A stretch of DNA of 64,000 bases, taken from positions 930,001 to 994,000 of the forward strand of contig NZ_CP067136.1 of assembly GCF_028553785.1 (NCBI RefSeq), in the 5' to 3' direction. The notes below the pieces were generated by a model. That model was not told the DNA's origin and did no database searches. It saw only the letters and a program-made list of their open reading frames with translations. This DNA comes from Paracoccus fistulariae (GTDB lineage Bacteria > Pseudomonadota > Alphaproteobacteria > Rhodobacterales > Rhodobacteraceae). A program made the translations under genes and the position numbers. The stretch's first letter is position 1; each line of letters starts with the position of its first letter. Positions 34,783 through 44,496 of the stretch are shown piece by piece.

Positions 34783-35577
34783 TCAGCTTGCCATGGTGGC
34801 GCTGAGGAATTGCTGCAGCCGTTCGGTCTGCGGGTTCCCGAACAGTTGATCGGGGGCGCCCTCTTCGCAGATGACACCCTGATGCAGAAACACGACATGA
34901 TCGCTGACATCGGCAGCCAGGCGCATGTCATGGGTCACGATGATCATGGTCCGGTGCTCTTGCGCCAGATCCTTGATCACCTTGACGACTTCCTGCTGAA
35001 GCTCCGGGTCCAGCGCGCTGGTCGGTTCATCAAACAGCAGGGCGGTGGGCTGCATGCACAAGGCCCGCGCAATGGCGGCGCGCTGTTGCTGCCCGCCCGA
35101 GAGCTGCGCAGGCCAGGCATCCGCCTTGTCACCGATGCCGACCTTTTCCAGCAGCATCCGCGCCCGCTTTTCCACCTCGGCCCGGTCTTCGCCCAGAACC
35201 GTCAGCGGAGCCTCCATCACGTTTTGCAGGATCGACATGTGGGACCACAGGTTGAACTGCTGAAACACCATGGACAGGTTGGTGCGAAAGCGCGTGACCT
35301 GATTGCGGTCGGCGGGCGCGCGCGATGCGCCATGCCCCTTCCAACGGACGCTTTCGCCGTTGAACAGGATCTCACCCCGCTGGCTGTTTTCCAGAAGGTT
35401 GCAGCAGCGCAGCAGCGTCGATTTCCCCGACCCGGACGAGCCGATCAGGCTGATGACGTGGCCGCGCGGCGCAGACATGGACACGCCCTTGATGACCTCA
35501 AGATTTCCGTAGGCCTTATGCAGGTCACGAATCTCGATGACGGGGGCGTTCTCATCACTCTTGGTCGTCGTGTTCAT
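34783..35577 (-). CDS. Amino acid ABC transporter ATP-binding protein
   Basis: The protein has Walker A GSSGSGKSTLLRC, Q-loop, signature LSGGQQQRAAIARAL, Walker B ALLFDEPTSALDPE and the H-loop IVTHDM. It is the HisP/GlnQ-type subunit and first gene of the transporter operon. The start is taken as ATG at 35577 (MNTTTKSDENAP); longer starts at 35580 and 35604 add low-quality residues. Confidence 0.93.
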   Translation of the reverse strand: MNTTTKSDENAPVIEIRDLHKAYGNLEVIKGVSMSAPRGHVISLIGSSGSGKSTLLRCCNLLENSQRGEILFNGESVRWKGHGASRAPADRNQVTRFRTNLSMVFQQFNLWSHMSILQNVMEAPLTVLGEDRAEVEKRARMLLEKVGIGDKADAWPAQLSGGQQQRAAIARALCMQPTALLFDEPTSALDPELQQEVVKVIKDLAQEHRTMIIVTHDMRLAADVSDHVVFLHQGVICEEGAPDQLFGNPQTERLQQFLSATMAS

Positions 35578-35664
35578 CATCTGCGCATTGGGCGACAATC
35601 GCAAAAGATTTGCAACGGTGTCTTTTCGTCATGCTGCGTTTTTCACCGCAACAGGACCTGAAAA

Positions 35665-35904
35665 TCATGCGATTTCAATCGAATATTTCTCGATCACCGT
35701 ATTGGCCAGCAGGCCTTCGCACATGCGGGCGACCTCGGCATGGGCCGCTTCGGCATCGGTGGCGGCCAGATCAAGCTCGATCAGCTTGCCCTGGCGCACC
35801 GAATTCACCCCGGCATGGCCCAACCCGCCAAGCGCATGGCGGATCGCCTCGCCCTGCGGGTCCAGAACGCCGTCTTTCAGCATGATGGTGACGCGGGCTT
35901 TCAT
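35665..35904 (-). CDS. purS: Phosphoribosylformylglycinamidine synthase subunit PurS
   Basis: This 79-residue protein (MKARVTIMLKDGVLDPQGEA, LGHAGVNSVRQGKLIELDL) is the small PurS subunit that joins PurL and PurQ in the fourth step of purine synthesis. It lies 12 bp downstream of purC, the usual alphaproteobacterial purC-purS pair. purQ and purL are not in view. Confidence 0.93.
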   Translation of the reverse strand: MKARVTIMLKDGVLDPQGEAIRHALGGLGHAGVNSVRQGKLIELDLAATDAEAAHAEVARMCEGLLANTVIEKYSIEIA

Positions 35905-35916
35905 GGGGCGATTCCT

Positions 35917-36678
35917 TCAGTTGATGGCGGTCGGTTTGAGGCTGGTCGTATTCGCGGGCATCAGGCCAAGACGGCGCGCGACCTCGGTATAGGCGTCGGT
36001 CAGATTGCCGAGATCGCGGCGGAACACATCCTTGTCCAGCTTCTGGCCGGTCTTGATGTCCCACAGCCGGCAGGAATCGGGGCTGATCTCATCGGCCACG
36101 ATCAGGCGCATGAAATCATTGTCCCAGATGCGGCCGATCTCGATCTTGAAATCGATCAGCTTGATGCCCGCGCCAAAGAAGACGCCGGACAGGAAATCGT
36201 TCACCCGCAGCGCCAGGCTGACGATATCGTCCAGATCCTGTTGCGAGGCCCAGCCGAAGGCGATGATATATTCCTCGGTCACCAGCGGATCGCCAAGTTC
36301 ATCATTCTTCAGGCTGTATTCGACGATCGGGCGCGGCAGCGGCGTGCCCTCTTCCAGACCAAGGCGCTTGGCGATGGATCCGGCGGCGAAATTGCGCACG
36401 ATCACTTCCAGCGGGATGATCTCGACCTGCCGGATCAGCTGCTCTCGCATATTGATGCGGCGGATGAAGTGGTTCGGGACGCCGATATTGGTCAGGCCCT
36501 GCATGAAAAACTCGGACAGCCGGTTGTTCAGGACGCCCTTGCCTTCGATCGTCGCCTTTTTCTGGGCGTTGAAGGCGGTGGCGTCATCCTTGAAATACTG
36601 CACCAGCGTCCCCGGCTCGGTGCCTTCATACAGGATCTTTGCCTTGCCTTCATAGATTTTCTTGCGCCGCGGTGCCAT
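35917..36678 (-). CDS. purC: Phosphoribosylaminoimidazole-succinocarboxamide synthase (SAICAR synthetase)
   Basis: PurC joins aspartate to CAIR in purine synthesis. From the ATG at 36678 the 253-residue frame reads [34 protein letters not shown] and the [11 protein letters not shown] catalytic segment. The upstream in-frame extension to 36735 is not conserved-like. It is divergent from the zeta-subunit gene. Confidence 0.95.
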   Translation of the reverse strand: MAPRRKKIYEGKAKILYEGTEPGTLVQYFKDDATAFNAQKKATIEGKGVLNNRLSEFFMQGLTNIGVPNHFIRRINMREQLIRQVEIIPLEVIVRNFAAGSIAKRLGLEEGTPLPRPIVEYSLKNDELGDPLVTEEYIIAFGWASQQDLDDIVSLALRVNDFLSGVFFGAGIKLIDFKIEIGRIWDNDFMRLIVADEISPDSCRLWDIKTGQKLDKDVFRRDLGNLTDAYTEVARRLGLMPANTTSLKPTAIN

Positions 36679-36811
36679 TGCAGGGCCGTCCTTTCGCATA
36701 TCCCTATCGGTGCGCCTTATCGCATTCAGGGCCACGGGGGCAATACGAGGCTTGCGACAAAGCCCCCGTGCAGGCTACCAAAAGACAACAGGACAAGAAA
36801 AGAGGTGTTCC

Positions 36812-37132
36812 ATGACCACGTTCGACGACCGCGAACGCGCTTACGAATCGAAGTTCGTTCACGACGCCGAGCTGCGTTTCAAGGCCGAGGCCCGCCGCAG
36901 CCGTCTGTTGGGCGAATGGGCGGCTGAATTGCTGGGCAAGACCGGCGAGGATGCAAAGACCTTCGCGATGAGCATTGTCGCCTCTGACGTGCAAGAGCCG
37001 GGCGATGAGGATGTCTATCGCAAGCTGGCCTCGGAACTGGGCGACAAGGCGGATGAGGCGCAGATCCGCGCCAAGATGGCCGAGATGTGGGATCTGGCCC
37101 GCCGTCAGGTGATCGACGAAAAGGAAGGCTAA
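36812..37132 (+). CDS. F1-ATPase inhibitor zeta subunit (DUF1476)
   Basis: The 106-residue protein begins MTTFDDRERAYESKFVHDAE and continues RFKAEARRSRLLGEWAAELL, with a C-terminal EEGDED/ELGDKADEAQIRAKM helix region. This is the DUF1476 family, whose Paracoccus denitrificans member is the zeta subunit that blocks ATP hydrolysis by the F1Fo enzyme through its N-terminal helix. It is monocistronic with a good terminator. The 'zeta' assignment is from family knowledge; no ATP synthase genes are nearby. Confidence 0.88.
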   Translation: MTTFDDRERAYESKFVHDAELRFKAEARRSRLLGEWAAELLGKTGEDAKTFAMSIVASDVQEPGDEDVYRKLASELGDKADEAQIRAKMAEMWDLARRQVIDEKEG

Positions 37133-37155
37133 GGCCGTTTCGCAACAGAAATCGG

Positions 37156-37185
37156 GGCGGGGGCCACGCGGTCCCCGCCCTTTTT
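37156..37185 (+). terminator. Rho-independent terminator after the zeta subunit gene
   Basis: GGCGGGGGCC-ACGC-GGTCCCCGCC forms a 10-bp stem (one G-T pair) followed by C and five T residues. It abuts the 3' end of the convergent MATE gene (37186). Confidence 0.8.
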
Positions 37186-38544
37186 CTATGCCGCGGCGTG
37201 CGGGATCGGTGCCGCCGCAGCCTCGGCCCGCGGATAGCGGCGCGCCATGGTGATGCCGCGCGCGACGAACAGGATCATCAGCGCGGCCCACAGCCCGTGA
37301 TTGCCGAAGATCGGCAGCAGCAACAGCAGCGCCGCCAGATAGACCACCACCGACTGGAACATCGCGATGCGCATGTCGCGGGTCAGCGTGGCCCCGATGA
37401 AGATGCCGTCGAACATCCAGCTTGCGATTCCCAAGAGCGGCGCAAGGCACATCCAGAACAGATAGACCCGCGCCTCGGCCCGAACCTCGGGCGCGGTGGT
37501 CAGCAGGTCGATAATCGCCCCGCCCCCGATCCAGAAGATCAGCCCAAGCGCCACCGCCCCCGCCAGACCCCATTGCGAGGTCAGGATCGAGGCGCGGCGC
37601 ACCCGGTCGGGCCGATGCGCGCCGACTGCCTGACCGACAAGGCTTTCGGCCGCGAAGGCGAACCCGTCCAGCGCGAAGGCGGTGATCGACAGGAATTGCA
37701 TCAGCACCTGATTGGCCGCCAGCGTCACATCGCCCTGCCCTGCCCCCAGAAACATGAATGAGGTGAAACAGGCCTGCAGCAGCACGGTGCGGATCATGAT
37801 ATCGCCATTCACCCGCGTCAGCCGGTTCAGCTTGTCCCGCGCAAACAGCGCCGCCGCGCTGCCCGCCGCCGTGACCGCCCGGCCCAGCACATCCCGCGCC
37901 AGCCACAGGCCCAGCACCAGCCCGGCCCATTCCGACACCAGCGTGGCCCAGGCCACACCGGTGACGCCCCATTCCAGTTTCAGGCCCAGAAAGATGCTCA
38001 GCCCGATATTCAGCCCGTTCTGGAACAGTTGCATGGCCAGCACGGTGCGCGTCCGCTCGACCGCGATCAACCAGCCGGTGATGGCATAAAGCCCGATTGT
38101 GGCGGGCGCGCCCCAGATGCGGATCGCCAGATAGTCACGGGTCAGCGCCTCGACCGCGTCCGAGGCCGGGGCCAGTTCAAAGGCCATCCAGAAAACCGGG
38201 ATCTGGAACAGGATGAAGAACAGCCCCGCCGCCCCGGCAATGGCCAGCGCGCGCAGCAGATGCGCGCCCGATTCCGCCTCATCCCCCTGCCCGTGGCTTT
38301 GCGCGATCAGCCCTGTCGTGCCCATCCGCAGGAAGCCGAAGATCCAGTAGATCGAGGTCAGGATGATCGCGCCCAGACCGACCGCGCCAATCGGCTCTGG
38401 CCGACCAAGCTGGCCAACCACGCCGGTATCGACCAGCCCCAGCAAGGGAATCGTGGCATTGGACAGCACGATCGGAATTGCAATGTTCAGCACCCGCCGA
38501 TTCGTCAGATCCGGCAAGGGCGCGCGGGTTGCTGTTTGCGTCAT
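37186..38544 (-). CDS. MATE family multidrug/toxin efflux transporter
   Basis: The 452-residue protein has about twelve hydrophobic segments in two similar halves and MATE features: IAIPIVLSNATIPLLGLVDTG, VGQLGRPEPIGAVGLG, and in the second half GFAFAAESLVGQAVGAHRPD. MATE transporters export organic cations or drugs with Na+ or H+. Start MTQTATRAPLPDL. It reads in the same direction as the two thioesterases, with 3 bp to the nearest one, suggesting an operon. Confidence 0.92.
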   Translation of the reverse strand: MTQTATRAPLPDLTNRRVLNIAIPIVLSNATIPLLGLVDTGVVGQLGRPEPIGAVGLGAIILTSIYWIFGFLRMGTTGLIAQSHGQGDEAESGAHLLRALAIAGAAGLFFILFQIPVFWMAFELAPASDAVEALTRDYLAIRIWGAPATIGLYAITGWLIAVERTRTVLAMQLFQNGLNIGLSIFLGLKLEWGVTGVAWATLVSEWAGLVLGLWLARDVLGRAVTAAGSAAALFARDKLNRLTRVNGDIMIRTVLLQACFTSFMFLGAGQGDVTLAANQVLMQFLSITAFALDGFAFAAESLVGQAVGAHRPDRVRRASILTSQWGLAGAVALGLIFWIGGGAIIDLLTTAPEVRAEARVYLFWMCLAPLLGIASWMFDGIFIGATLTRDMRIAMFQSVVVYLAALLLLLPIFGNHGLWAALMILFVARGITMARRYPRAEAAAAPIPHAAA

Positions 38545-38547
38545 GCC

Positions 38548-39048
38548 TCAGCCTTGCGGCATCAGGAAATGACCGGTCGCCTGCGCGATCAGCCGGGTGC
38601 GGTTATCCTGCCAGGCCTCGACATGGACCGAGGCATAGCGCCGCCCCGACCGCACCACCCGCGCCCGGGCATAGGCATCGCGCGGCAGGCCGCTGCGCAG
38701 ATAGTCGATGGTGAAATCGATGGTCTTGGGCAGGCGCGGCAGGCTGTCGGGCACCGCCGCATCGGGCGAGATCCGGCCCGATTCCATATCTTCCCACATC
38801 ACCGTCCAGGACAGTTCGATAATCGCCGTCACCTCAAGAAAGGCGGCGGTGACGCCCCCATGCAGGGCCGGCAGCGCGGGATTGCCGATCAATTTGCGGT
38901 TATAGGGCATGACAGCAGTCAGCTCATCTCCGCGCCGGTCAAAACTGATGCCAAGCCAGTTCATGTAGGGCACGCCCGAGACCAGCGCCTTCAGCGCCGA
39001 ATCGCGGCGGGACTTGATCTGATCCAGCGGTTCGTTGCGATCGATCAT
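38548..39048 (-). CDS. PaaI-type hotdog thioesterase
   Basis: From the ATG at 39048 (MIDRNEPLDQIKSRRDSALK) the 166-residue frame has hotdog features: YMNWLGISFDRRGDELTAVM, NPALPALHGGVTAAFLEVTA with the catalytic-loop HGG, and DFTIDYLRSG. Likely an acyl-CoA thioesterase. The longer frame from 39150 overlaps the neighbouring gene and is rejected. It is paired with a second thioesterase 13 bp upstream. Confidence 0.85.
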   Translation of the reverse strand: MIDRNEPLDQIKSRRDSALKALVSGVPYMNWLGISFDRRGDELTAVMPYNRKLIGNPALPALHGGVTAAFLEVTAIIELSWTVMWEDMESGRISPDAAVPDSLPRLPKTIDFTIDYLRSGLPRDAYARARVVRSGRRYASVHVEAWQDNRTRLIAQATGHFLMPQG

Positions 39049-39061
39049 CCGTGATCCTTTC

Positions 39062-39505
39062 TCAGCGTTCGACCGTAAAGGCGCCGGTCGCGGTCGCCAC
39101 GGGGTTTTCACTGTCCTCATCCACGGCCACGGCCCGGATGAAGGCGACATTCCGCGTCATGTGATAGCATTCGGCAGTGGCCACGATTCGCTGCCGTGGC
39201 GCCGCCGCGCGCATGTAATCAATGCGCAAATCGATGGTGGCGGTGGAACGCGGCCCGGACGGATGCGCCATCACCGCCGCGCCGGAACAGGTGTCCATCA
39301 AGGTCGAGACGACACCCCCATGAATCACCCCCGTGCGCGGATCGCCCACCAGATGCTCGGCCCAGGGCATGCTGATCTGGGCCTTGCCCTCGCCCAGATC
39401 CTCGACCTGCATGTCCAGCGCCTTGGCATGGGGGATGGCCTCGATGAACTGCTGCGCGATCCGGGCGTGCTCTTTCGAAGTTATTTCGGAACCATTCTTG
39501 GCCAT
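39062..39505 (-). CDS. PaaI-type hotdog thioesterase
   Basis: The 147-residue protein carries the hotdog core LVGDPRTGVIHGGVVSTLMD, TATIDLRIDYMRAA and a conserved AFIRAVAVDED strand. It resembles its neighbour but is clearly divergent, so the pair looks like an old duplication. Family members hydrolyse acyl- or aryl-CoA esters. The nearby beta-oxidation block supports a role in acyl-CoA balance. Confidence 0.87.
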   Translation of the reverse strand: MAKNGSEITSKEHARIAQQFIEAIPHAKALDMQVEDLGEGKAQISMPWAEHLVGDPRTGVIHGGVVSTLMDTCSGAAVMAHPSGPRSTATIDLRIDYMRAAAPRQRIVATAECYHMTRNVAFIRAVAVDEDSENPVATATGAFTVER

Positions 39506-39666
39506 CTTCCTTCTCCTTACGGCAGCGGCGCATATGTTGGCACAGGTTTAGCCCTCGCCCGCAGGAACGCTCAAGCCCTGTCGCTCGTGATGAACGAACG
39601 CGATAGTTGAGAACCATGTCGCAACGCGGTAGCTTTCTTTAGTTGCGCCATATTGAGGAGATGTTG

Positions 39667-40047
39667 ATGCAGGACGAAGAGCTTATCAGCTTCAAAGATA
39701 TGTGCGCGCGTTTTGACGTGACCCCTAGGACGCTTCGTTATTACGAATATATCGAGCTTCTGAAACCGTTTAAGGAGGGGCGCGCCCGTTTTTATGGTCC
39801 GCGAGAAGTGGCCCGCATGACATTGATTCTGCGCGGTCGGCGCTATGGTTTTTCATTGGAAGAAATTCGTCAGTGGTTGCTGATTTACGAACAAAAAGGC
39901 TCGAAAGAGCAATATCAGGTCTGGCTGGATCTGGCCGACCGCCAATTGAATGTGATGGGCGAGCAAATCGCTGAATTAGAAACAGCGCGCGCCGATTTGA
40001 AAGCGTTGCGCGAAACCGCTGCCAAAGAGTTGACGGACATGAAGTAA
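39667..40047 (+). CDS. MerR family regulator (first of a pair)
   Basis: The N-terminal winged helix reads ISFKDMCARFDVTPRTLRYY then EYIELLKPFKEGRARFYG, followed by a coiled-coil dimer helix (about residues 80-126). The start is taken as the second ATG (39667, MQDEELISF), because GAGGAG sits six bases upstream of it and directly abuts the first ATG (39661). No cysteine pair suggests metal sensing. It precedes a related MerR gene and the beta-oxidation genes. Confidence 0.87.
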   Translation: MQDEELISFKDMCARFDVTPRTLRYYEYIELLKPFKEGRARFYGPREVARMTLILRGRRYGFSLEEIRQWLLIYEQKGSKEQYQVWLDLADRQLNVMGEQIAELETARADLKALRETAAKELTDMK

Positions 40048-40050
40048 CCA

Positions 40051-40096
40051 AACGTCACGATCTTCTTTGACTGGATCGTGACGTTGCGTTTTACTT
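40051..40096 (+). terminator. 12-bp inverted repeat between the two MerR genes
   Basis: AACGTCACGATC (40051-40062) and GATCGTGACGTT (40074-40085) are exact complements with an 11-nt loop, then GCGTTTTACTTT. It starts 4 bp after the stop codon, so it is probably a terminator. A regulator-binding site is also possible because the next MerR promoter region follows. Confidence 0.6.
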
Positions 40097-40168
40097 TACG
40101 TTCGCGTCAACTTGACCCTATACCGGTCAGGCAAGGACGGCAGACGGTCAAGAGGAGATCCGCGTTCC

Positions 40169-40567
40169 ATGTCCGAAGAACTGATGACGATCCGTCAAAT
40201 GTGCGACGCCTTCGGTGTCACCCCCCGCACGCTGCGCTTTTACGAGGCGCGCGAACTGATCTTTCCCGAACGGCGCGGCCAGCACCGGCTGTATGACCGC
40301 CGGGACCGTGCGCGGCTGACCCTGATCCTGCGTGGCAAACGCTTCGGCTTCAGTCTGGAGGAAATCCGCCAGTTGCTTGAGCTTTACGAGCCCGGCGGCG
40401 CGAACCGCACACAGATCGCCGCGACCATCGATGTCGCGCGGCTGCGGCTGGACGACATGGAACGCCAATATGCTGAATTGAGTGAGGCGATCGTCGATCT
40501 CAAGGCACAGATCGTGGAAGCGGAGAAACGTCTGACGTCCGAATCAAAAGACAAGCTAACGGGGTAA
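40169..40567 (+). CDS. MerR family regulator (second of a pair)
   Basis: The protein reads MSEELMTIRQMCDAFGVTPR then TLRFYEARELIFPERRGQHR and has the same helix-turn-helix, wing and dimer-helix layout as the upstream MerR. ATG at 40169 follows AGGAG. It ends 3 bp before the acyl-CoA dehydrogenase gene, so it likely controls this operon, including itself. Ligand unknown; an acyl-CoA is plausible from context. Confidence 0.87.
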   Translation: MSEELMTIRQMCDAFGVTPRTLRFYEARELIFPERRGQHRLYDRRDRARLTLILRGKRFGFSLEEIRQLLELYEPGGANRTQIAATIDVARLRLDDMERQYAELSEAIVDLKAQIVEAEKRLTSESKDKLTG

Positions 40568-40570
40568 AAC

Positions 40571-42346
40571 ATGCCGATCTACACGCCACCGATCCGTGAT
40601 TTGCAATTCGCCTTGCATGACGTTCTGAAACTGTCGGAATCCGATCTTCCGGGCCATGATGAGCTGGACCGCGACTTTACCGAAGCCGTGCTGGACGCGG
40701 CGGGCAAGCTGTCTGCCGAAGTTCTGGCACCGCTGAACATTATCGGCGACCAGCAGGGCTGCAAGCTGGAAAACGGCGTGGTGCGTACCCCCGACGGCTT
40801 CGGCGCTGCCTTCGAGGCGATGAAGGAAGGTGGCTGGACCGCGCTGGATTGCGACCCGGAATATGGCGGCCAGGGCATGCCCTATGTGATGGGTCTGGCC
40901 ACGGGAGAGTTGTTCGTCTCGGCCAATATGGCCTTCAACATGTATCAGGGCCTGACCCACGGCGCCTATTCGGCCATCCACGCCCATGGCACCGATGCGC
41001 AGAAGCAGACCTACCTGCCCAAGATGGTCAGCTGCGACTGGACCGGCACCATGAACCTGACGGAACCGCATTGCGGCACCGATCTGGGCATGCTGCGCAC
41101 CAAGGCCGAGCCGCAGGAGGATGGCAGCTATCTGATCACCGGGCAAAAGATCTTCATCTCGGCCGGCGATCACGACATGGCGGAAAACGTCATCCATCTG
41201 GTGCTGGCCAAGGCCCCGGGCGGTGGTGAGGGCACCAAGGGCATCTCGCTTTTCATCGTGCCGAAATTCCTGGTGAATGAGGACGGCTCGCTGGGCGAAC
41301 GCAACGGCGTTTCGGTCGGCAATCTGGAAGAAAAGATGGGCATTCACGGCAATGCCACCTGCGTGATGAACTATGATGGCGCGCGCGGCTGGCTGCTTGG
41401 CGATCTGCACAAGGGCATGCGGGCGATGTTCACGATGATGAACGAAGCACGCATGGGCGTCGGCCTGCAAGGCTATGCCGTTGCAGTGCCCGCCTATCAG
41501 AACGCGGTCGAATATGCCAAGGACCGGCTGCAGGGCCGCGCCGTAACCGGGGTCGAAAACCCCTCGGGTCCGGCCGATCCGCTGATCGTGCATCCCGATA
41601 TCCGCCGCAGCCTGATGGACCAGAAGTCCTTCCTCGAAGGCGCCCGGATGCTGTCGGTCTGGGGTGCCCATCTGATCGACCGCGCCCATAATGGCGATGC
41701 GGATGCCGAAGGCATGATTTCGCTGCTGACCCCGGTGATCAAGGGCTTCCTGACCGATAAGGGGTTCGAGGCCACGGTGCTGGCGCAGCAGGTCTATGGC
41801 GGGCACGGCTATATCGAGGAACATGGCATGAGCCAGTTCGTCCGCGATGCCCGGATCACCATGATCTACGAAGGCGCGAACGGCGTGCAGGCGCTGGACC
41901 TGGTCGGCCGAAAGCTGGCGCAGGATGGCGGCAAGCATGTCATGGCCTTTTTCGAGATGGTGAAATCCTTCTGCAAGGAACATGGCGACAATGAGGCGCT
42001 GGCCGCAGATTTCATCGAGCCGCTGAAAGCCGCCTCGAAGGATCTGCAGACCGCGGGCATGTTCTTCATGGAACGCGGCATGACCAATCCCAATGACGCG
42101 CTGGCCGGGTCGTATGATTTCATGCATCTCTTCGGCCATGTCTCGCTGGGCCTGATGTGGGCCAAGATGGCCGTCGCCGCACAGGAAGGCCTTGCGGCTG
42201 GTCAGGGCGATGCAGAGTTTCTCAAGACCAAGCTGGCGACGGGGCGCTATTACATGGCGCGCCAACTGCCGATGACGGCGACTCACCTGGCGCGCATCAA
42301 GTCGGGCGCCGCACCGGTCATGGATCTGGGCGCAGACGCGTTCTGA
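40571..42346 (+). CDS. Acyl-CoA dehydrogenase with C-terminal extension
   Basis: This is a FadE-type flavoenzyme of 591 residues, about 200 longer than ordinary acyl-CoA dehydrogenases because of a C-terminal acetyl-CoA-dehydrogenase-like domain. Core motifs: [20 protein letters not shown] (substrate/FAD region), [18 protein letters not shown], and [19 protein letters not shown] holding the likely catalytic base. It performs the first dehydrogenation of beta-oxidation and passes electrons to ETF. The start is 3 bp after the MerR stop. Confidence 0.92.
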   Translation: MPIYTPPIRDLQFALHDVLKLSESDLPGHDELDRDFTEAVLDAAGKLSAEVLAPLNIIGDQQGCKLENGVVRTPDGFGAAFEAMKEGGWTALDCDPEYGGQGMPYVMGLATGELFVSANMAFNMYQGLTHGAYSAIHAHGTDAQKQTYLPKMVSCDWTGTMNLTEPHCGTDLGMLRTKAEPQEDGSYLITGQKIFISAGDHDMAENVIHLVLAKAPGGGEGTKGISLFIVPKFLVNEDGSLGERNGVSVGNLEEKMGIHGNATCVMNYDGARGWLLGDLHKGMRAMFTMMNEARMGVGLQGYAVAVPAYQNAVEYAKDRLQGRAVTGVENPSGPADPLIVHPDIRRSLMDQKSFLEGARMLSVWGAHLIDRAHNGDADAEGMISLLTPVIKGFLTDKGFEATVLAQQVYGGHGYIEEHGMSQFVRDARITMIYEGANGVQALDLVGRKLAQDGGKHVMAFFEMVKSFCKEHGDNEALAADFIEPLKAASKDLQTAGMFFMERGMTNPNDALAGSYDFMHLFGHVSLGLMWAKMAVAAQEGLAAGQGDAEFLKTKLATGRYYMARQLPMTATHLARIKSGAAPVMDLGADAF

Positions 42347-42404
42347 TCCGTTTCACGACCCCGCCGACCATAGGGCATGCGGCAAATGTCGGGTGCCTCC
42401 GGCG

Positions 42405-42583
42405 GGGATATTTAAACAAAGAAGAAACGGCCCCGGCACAGGGCCCGGCTATCCGCATATCGGCCCGGCCGGGGCTTTCTCCTTTGGCGGCCATCGGCTT
42501 CCCAGCCTGTTCCGCAGCGTCATAAATAGCGAAGAAAGGTTGCGCTAAAGTTAATCAGCCTTTCTTCTTTGCAGAAATATCCC
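42405..42583. repeat. Inverted pair of a 23-bp repeat flanking a GC-rich hairpin
   Basis: GGGATATTT-aaa-CAAAGAAGAAA (42405-42427) and the complement of GGGATATTT-ctg-CAAAGAAGAAA (42561-42583) lie 133 bp apart facing each other. Between them is a GCCCCGG...CCGGGGC stem with CTTTCTCC after it, probably the terminator of the dehydrogenase gene. The repeat is of the kind scattered between genes in Rhodobacteraceae (family knowledge). The 285-bp gap holds no gene. Confidence 0.6.
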
Positions 42584-42631
42584 ACGGGGGTCCGGGGGCG
42601 TGAAGCCCCCGGTGGCAGGAGGAGCCATTCG

Positions 42632-43258
42632 ATGACCGCGCAACTTTGGTGTTTTGGTGAAAGCGGCAATGCCTACAAGGCCGCGCTGACAATGGAACTG
42701 GCCGGATATGACTGGTCGCCCGTCTATGTCGATTTTTTCAATGGCGAGGCCCGCAGCCCGGAATTTCGGGCTTTGAACGAGATGTGCGAGGTTCCCGTCT
42801 TCCGCGAGGGCGATCTGACGCTGACGCAATCGGCCGTGATCCAGCTGCATATCGCCGAAACGACCGGCAAATTCCTTGGTGCTGACCGCAACGAGGTTCT
42901 GCGCTGGCTGATGTTCGACAATCACAAGCTGTCGGGTCAGGCGGGGCCGGTTCGTTTCCTGATGAATTTCCTGCCGCCCGAAAAACGCCCGCAACCCGCC
43001 ATCGACTTTCTGCAGGGGCGGCTGAAGGCTACCTACCAGGTGCTCAACAGCCATCTGGAGGGTAGAGACTGGGTCGCAGACAGCGCTCCGACCATCGCCG
43101 ATTTCGCCTGCTGCGGCTATCTGTTTTACCCCGAGCCCTTCGGCTTTGACCGCAAGGACTGGCCCCATATCGACCGTTGGCTGGACGGCATCGCGGCCCT
43201 GCCCGGCTGGAAACATCCCTATGATCTGATGCCCGGCAGCCCTGCCGACCGGGCGTAA
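42632..43258 (+). CDS. Glutathione S-transferase family protein
   Basis: From ATG 42632 the 208-residue frame shows an N-terminal thioredoxin-like domain (LWCFGESGNAYKAALTMELA, CEVPVFREGDLTLTQSAVIQ) and an all-helical C-terminal domain. The SxxS/Y-type active site is GESGNAYK. Such GSTs are often found in beta-oxidation blocks of this bacterial group. AGGAGGAG precedes the start. The exact reaction is unknown. Confidence 0.87.
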   Translation: MTAQLWCFGESGNAYKAALTMELAGYDWSPVYVDFFNGEARSPEFRALNEMCEVPVFREGDLTLTQSAVIQLHIAETTGKFLGADRNEVLRWLMFDNHKLSGQAGPVRFLMNFLPPEKRPQPAIDFLQGRLKATYQVLNSHLEGRDWVADSAPTIADFACCGYLFYPEPFGFDRKDWPHIDRWLDGIAALPGWKHPYDLMPGSPADRA

Positions 43259-43269
43259 CAGGAGGACAC

Positions 43270-44481
43270 ATGACCGAAGCTTATATCTATGACGCCGCCC
43301 GCACGCCGCGCGGCAAGGGTCGCCCGGATGGCAGCCTGCACGAAGTCACCTCGCTGGCGCTGTCCGCCCGCCTGCTGAATGCCGTCAAGGAACGGAACAA
43401 TCTGGAAGGCCATGCCGTCGAGGATGTGATCTGGGGCAATGTCACCCAGGTCAAGGAACAGGGCGGATGTCTGGCGCGCAGCGCGGTGCTGGCCAGCGAT
43501 CTGGACGAATCGATCCCCGGTCTGGCAATCAACCGCTTCTGCGCCTCTGGCATGGAAGCCGTGAATCTGGCTGCCAACCAAATCAAGGGCGGCGCCGGTC
43601 AGGCCTATATTGCGGGCGGGGTCGAGATGATGGGCCGCGTCGCCATGGGCAGCGATGGTGCGGCGATTGCCGTCGATCCCAGCCTGGCGATGAAAACCTA
43701 TTTCGTGCCGCAGGGCATCAGCGCCGATATCATCGCGACCGAATACGGCTTTACCCGGGAAGAGGCCGACGCGCTGGCCGTTGAATCCCAGAACCGCGCC
43801 GCCAAGGCATGGGAAGAGGGTCGCTTCGACAAATCCATCGTGCCGGTTCTGGATCAGAACGGCCTCGTCATTCTGGACCGCGACGAATACATGCGTCCCG
43901 GCACCAGCGTCGAGGATCTGGGCAAGCTGAAAGCCAGCTTCAAGGATATGGGCGAGGTCATGCCCGGCTTCGACAAGGTGGCGATGCTGAAATATCCGCA
44001 TCTGGATCACATCAACCACATCCACCATGCGGGCAACAGCTCGGGCATCGTAGATGGCGCCGCCGCCGTGCTGATCGGCAACAAGGAATTCGGCGAAGCC
44101 CATGGCCTGAAACCGCGCGCCCGCATCCGCGCCACCGCCAAGATCGGCACCGACCCCACGATCATGCTGACCGGCCCGGTGCCCGTCACCGAAAAGATCC
44201 TGTCGGACAGCGGCATGTCGATCAGCGATATCGACCTCTTCGAGGTGAACGAGGCTTTTGCCAGCGTCGTTCTGCGCTTCATGCAGGCGTTCCAGGTCGA
44301 TCCGGGCAAGGTCAACGTGAACGGCGGCTCGATCGCGATGGGCCACCCACTGGGCGCGACGGGCGCCATCATCATCGGCACCCTGCTGGATGAGTTAGAG
44401 CGTCAGGACAAGAATGTGGGTCTGGCCACCCTTTGCATCGCATCCGGCATGGGCGCGGCAACCATCATCGAGCGCGTGTAA
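43270..44481 (+). CDS. fadA: Acetyl-CoA C-acyltransferase (thiolase)
   Basis: The 403-residue thiolase carries the nucleophilic Cys in NRFCASGMEAVNLAA, the GHPLGATGA histidine loop and the second Cys in LCIASGMGAA. It releases acetyl-CoA in the last step of beta-oxidation. It is 11 bp after the GST gene and 15 bp before the multifunctional protein gene. The symbol is by pathway role. Confidence 0.94.
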   Translation: MTEAYIYDAARTPRGKGRPDGSLHEVTSLALSARLLNAVKERNNLEGHAVEDVIWGNVTQVKEQGGCLARSAVLASDLDESIPGLAINRFCASGMEAVNLAANQIKGGAGQAYIAGGVEMMGRVAMGSDGAAIAVDPSLAMKTYFVPQGISADIIATEYGFTREEADALAVESQNRAAKAWEEGRFDKSIVPVLDQNGLVILDRDEYMRPGTSVEDLGKLKASFKDMGEVMPGFDKVAMLKYPHLDHINHIHHAGNSSGIVDGAAAVLIGNKEFGEAHGLKPRARIRATAKIGTDPTIMLTGPVPVTEKILSDSGMSISDIDLFEVNEAFASVVLRFMQAFQVDPGKVNVNGGSIAMGHPLGATGAIIIGTLLDELERQDKNVGLATLCIASGMGAATIIERV

Positions 44482-44496
44482 GGAAAGGCGCAGGAC

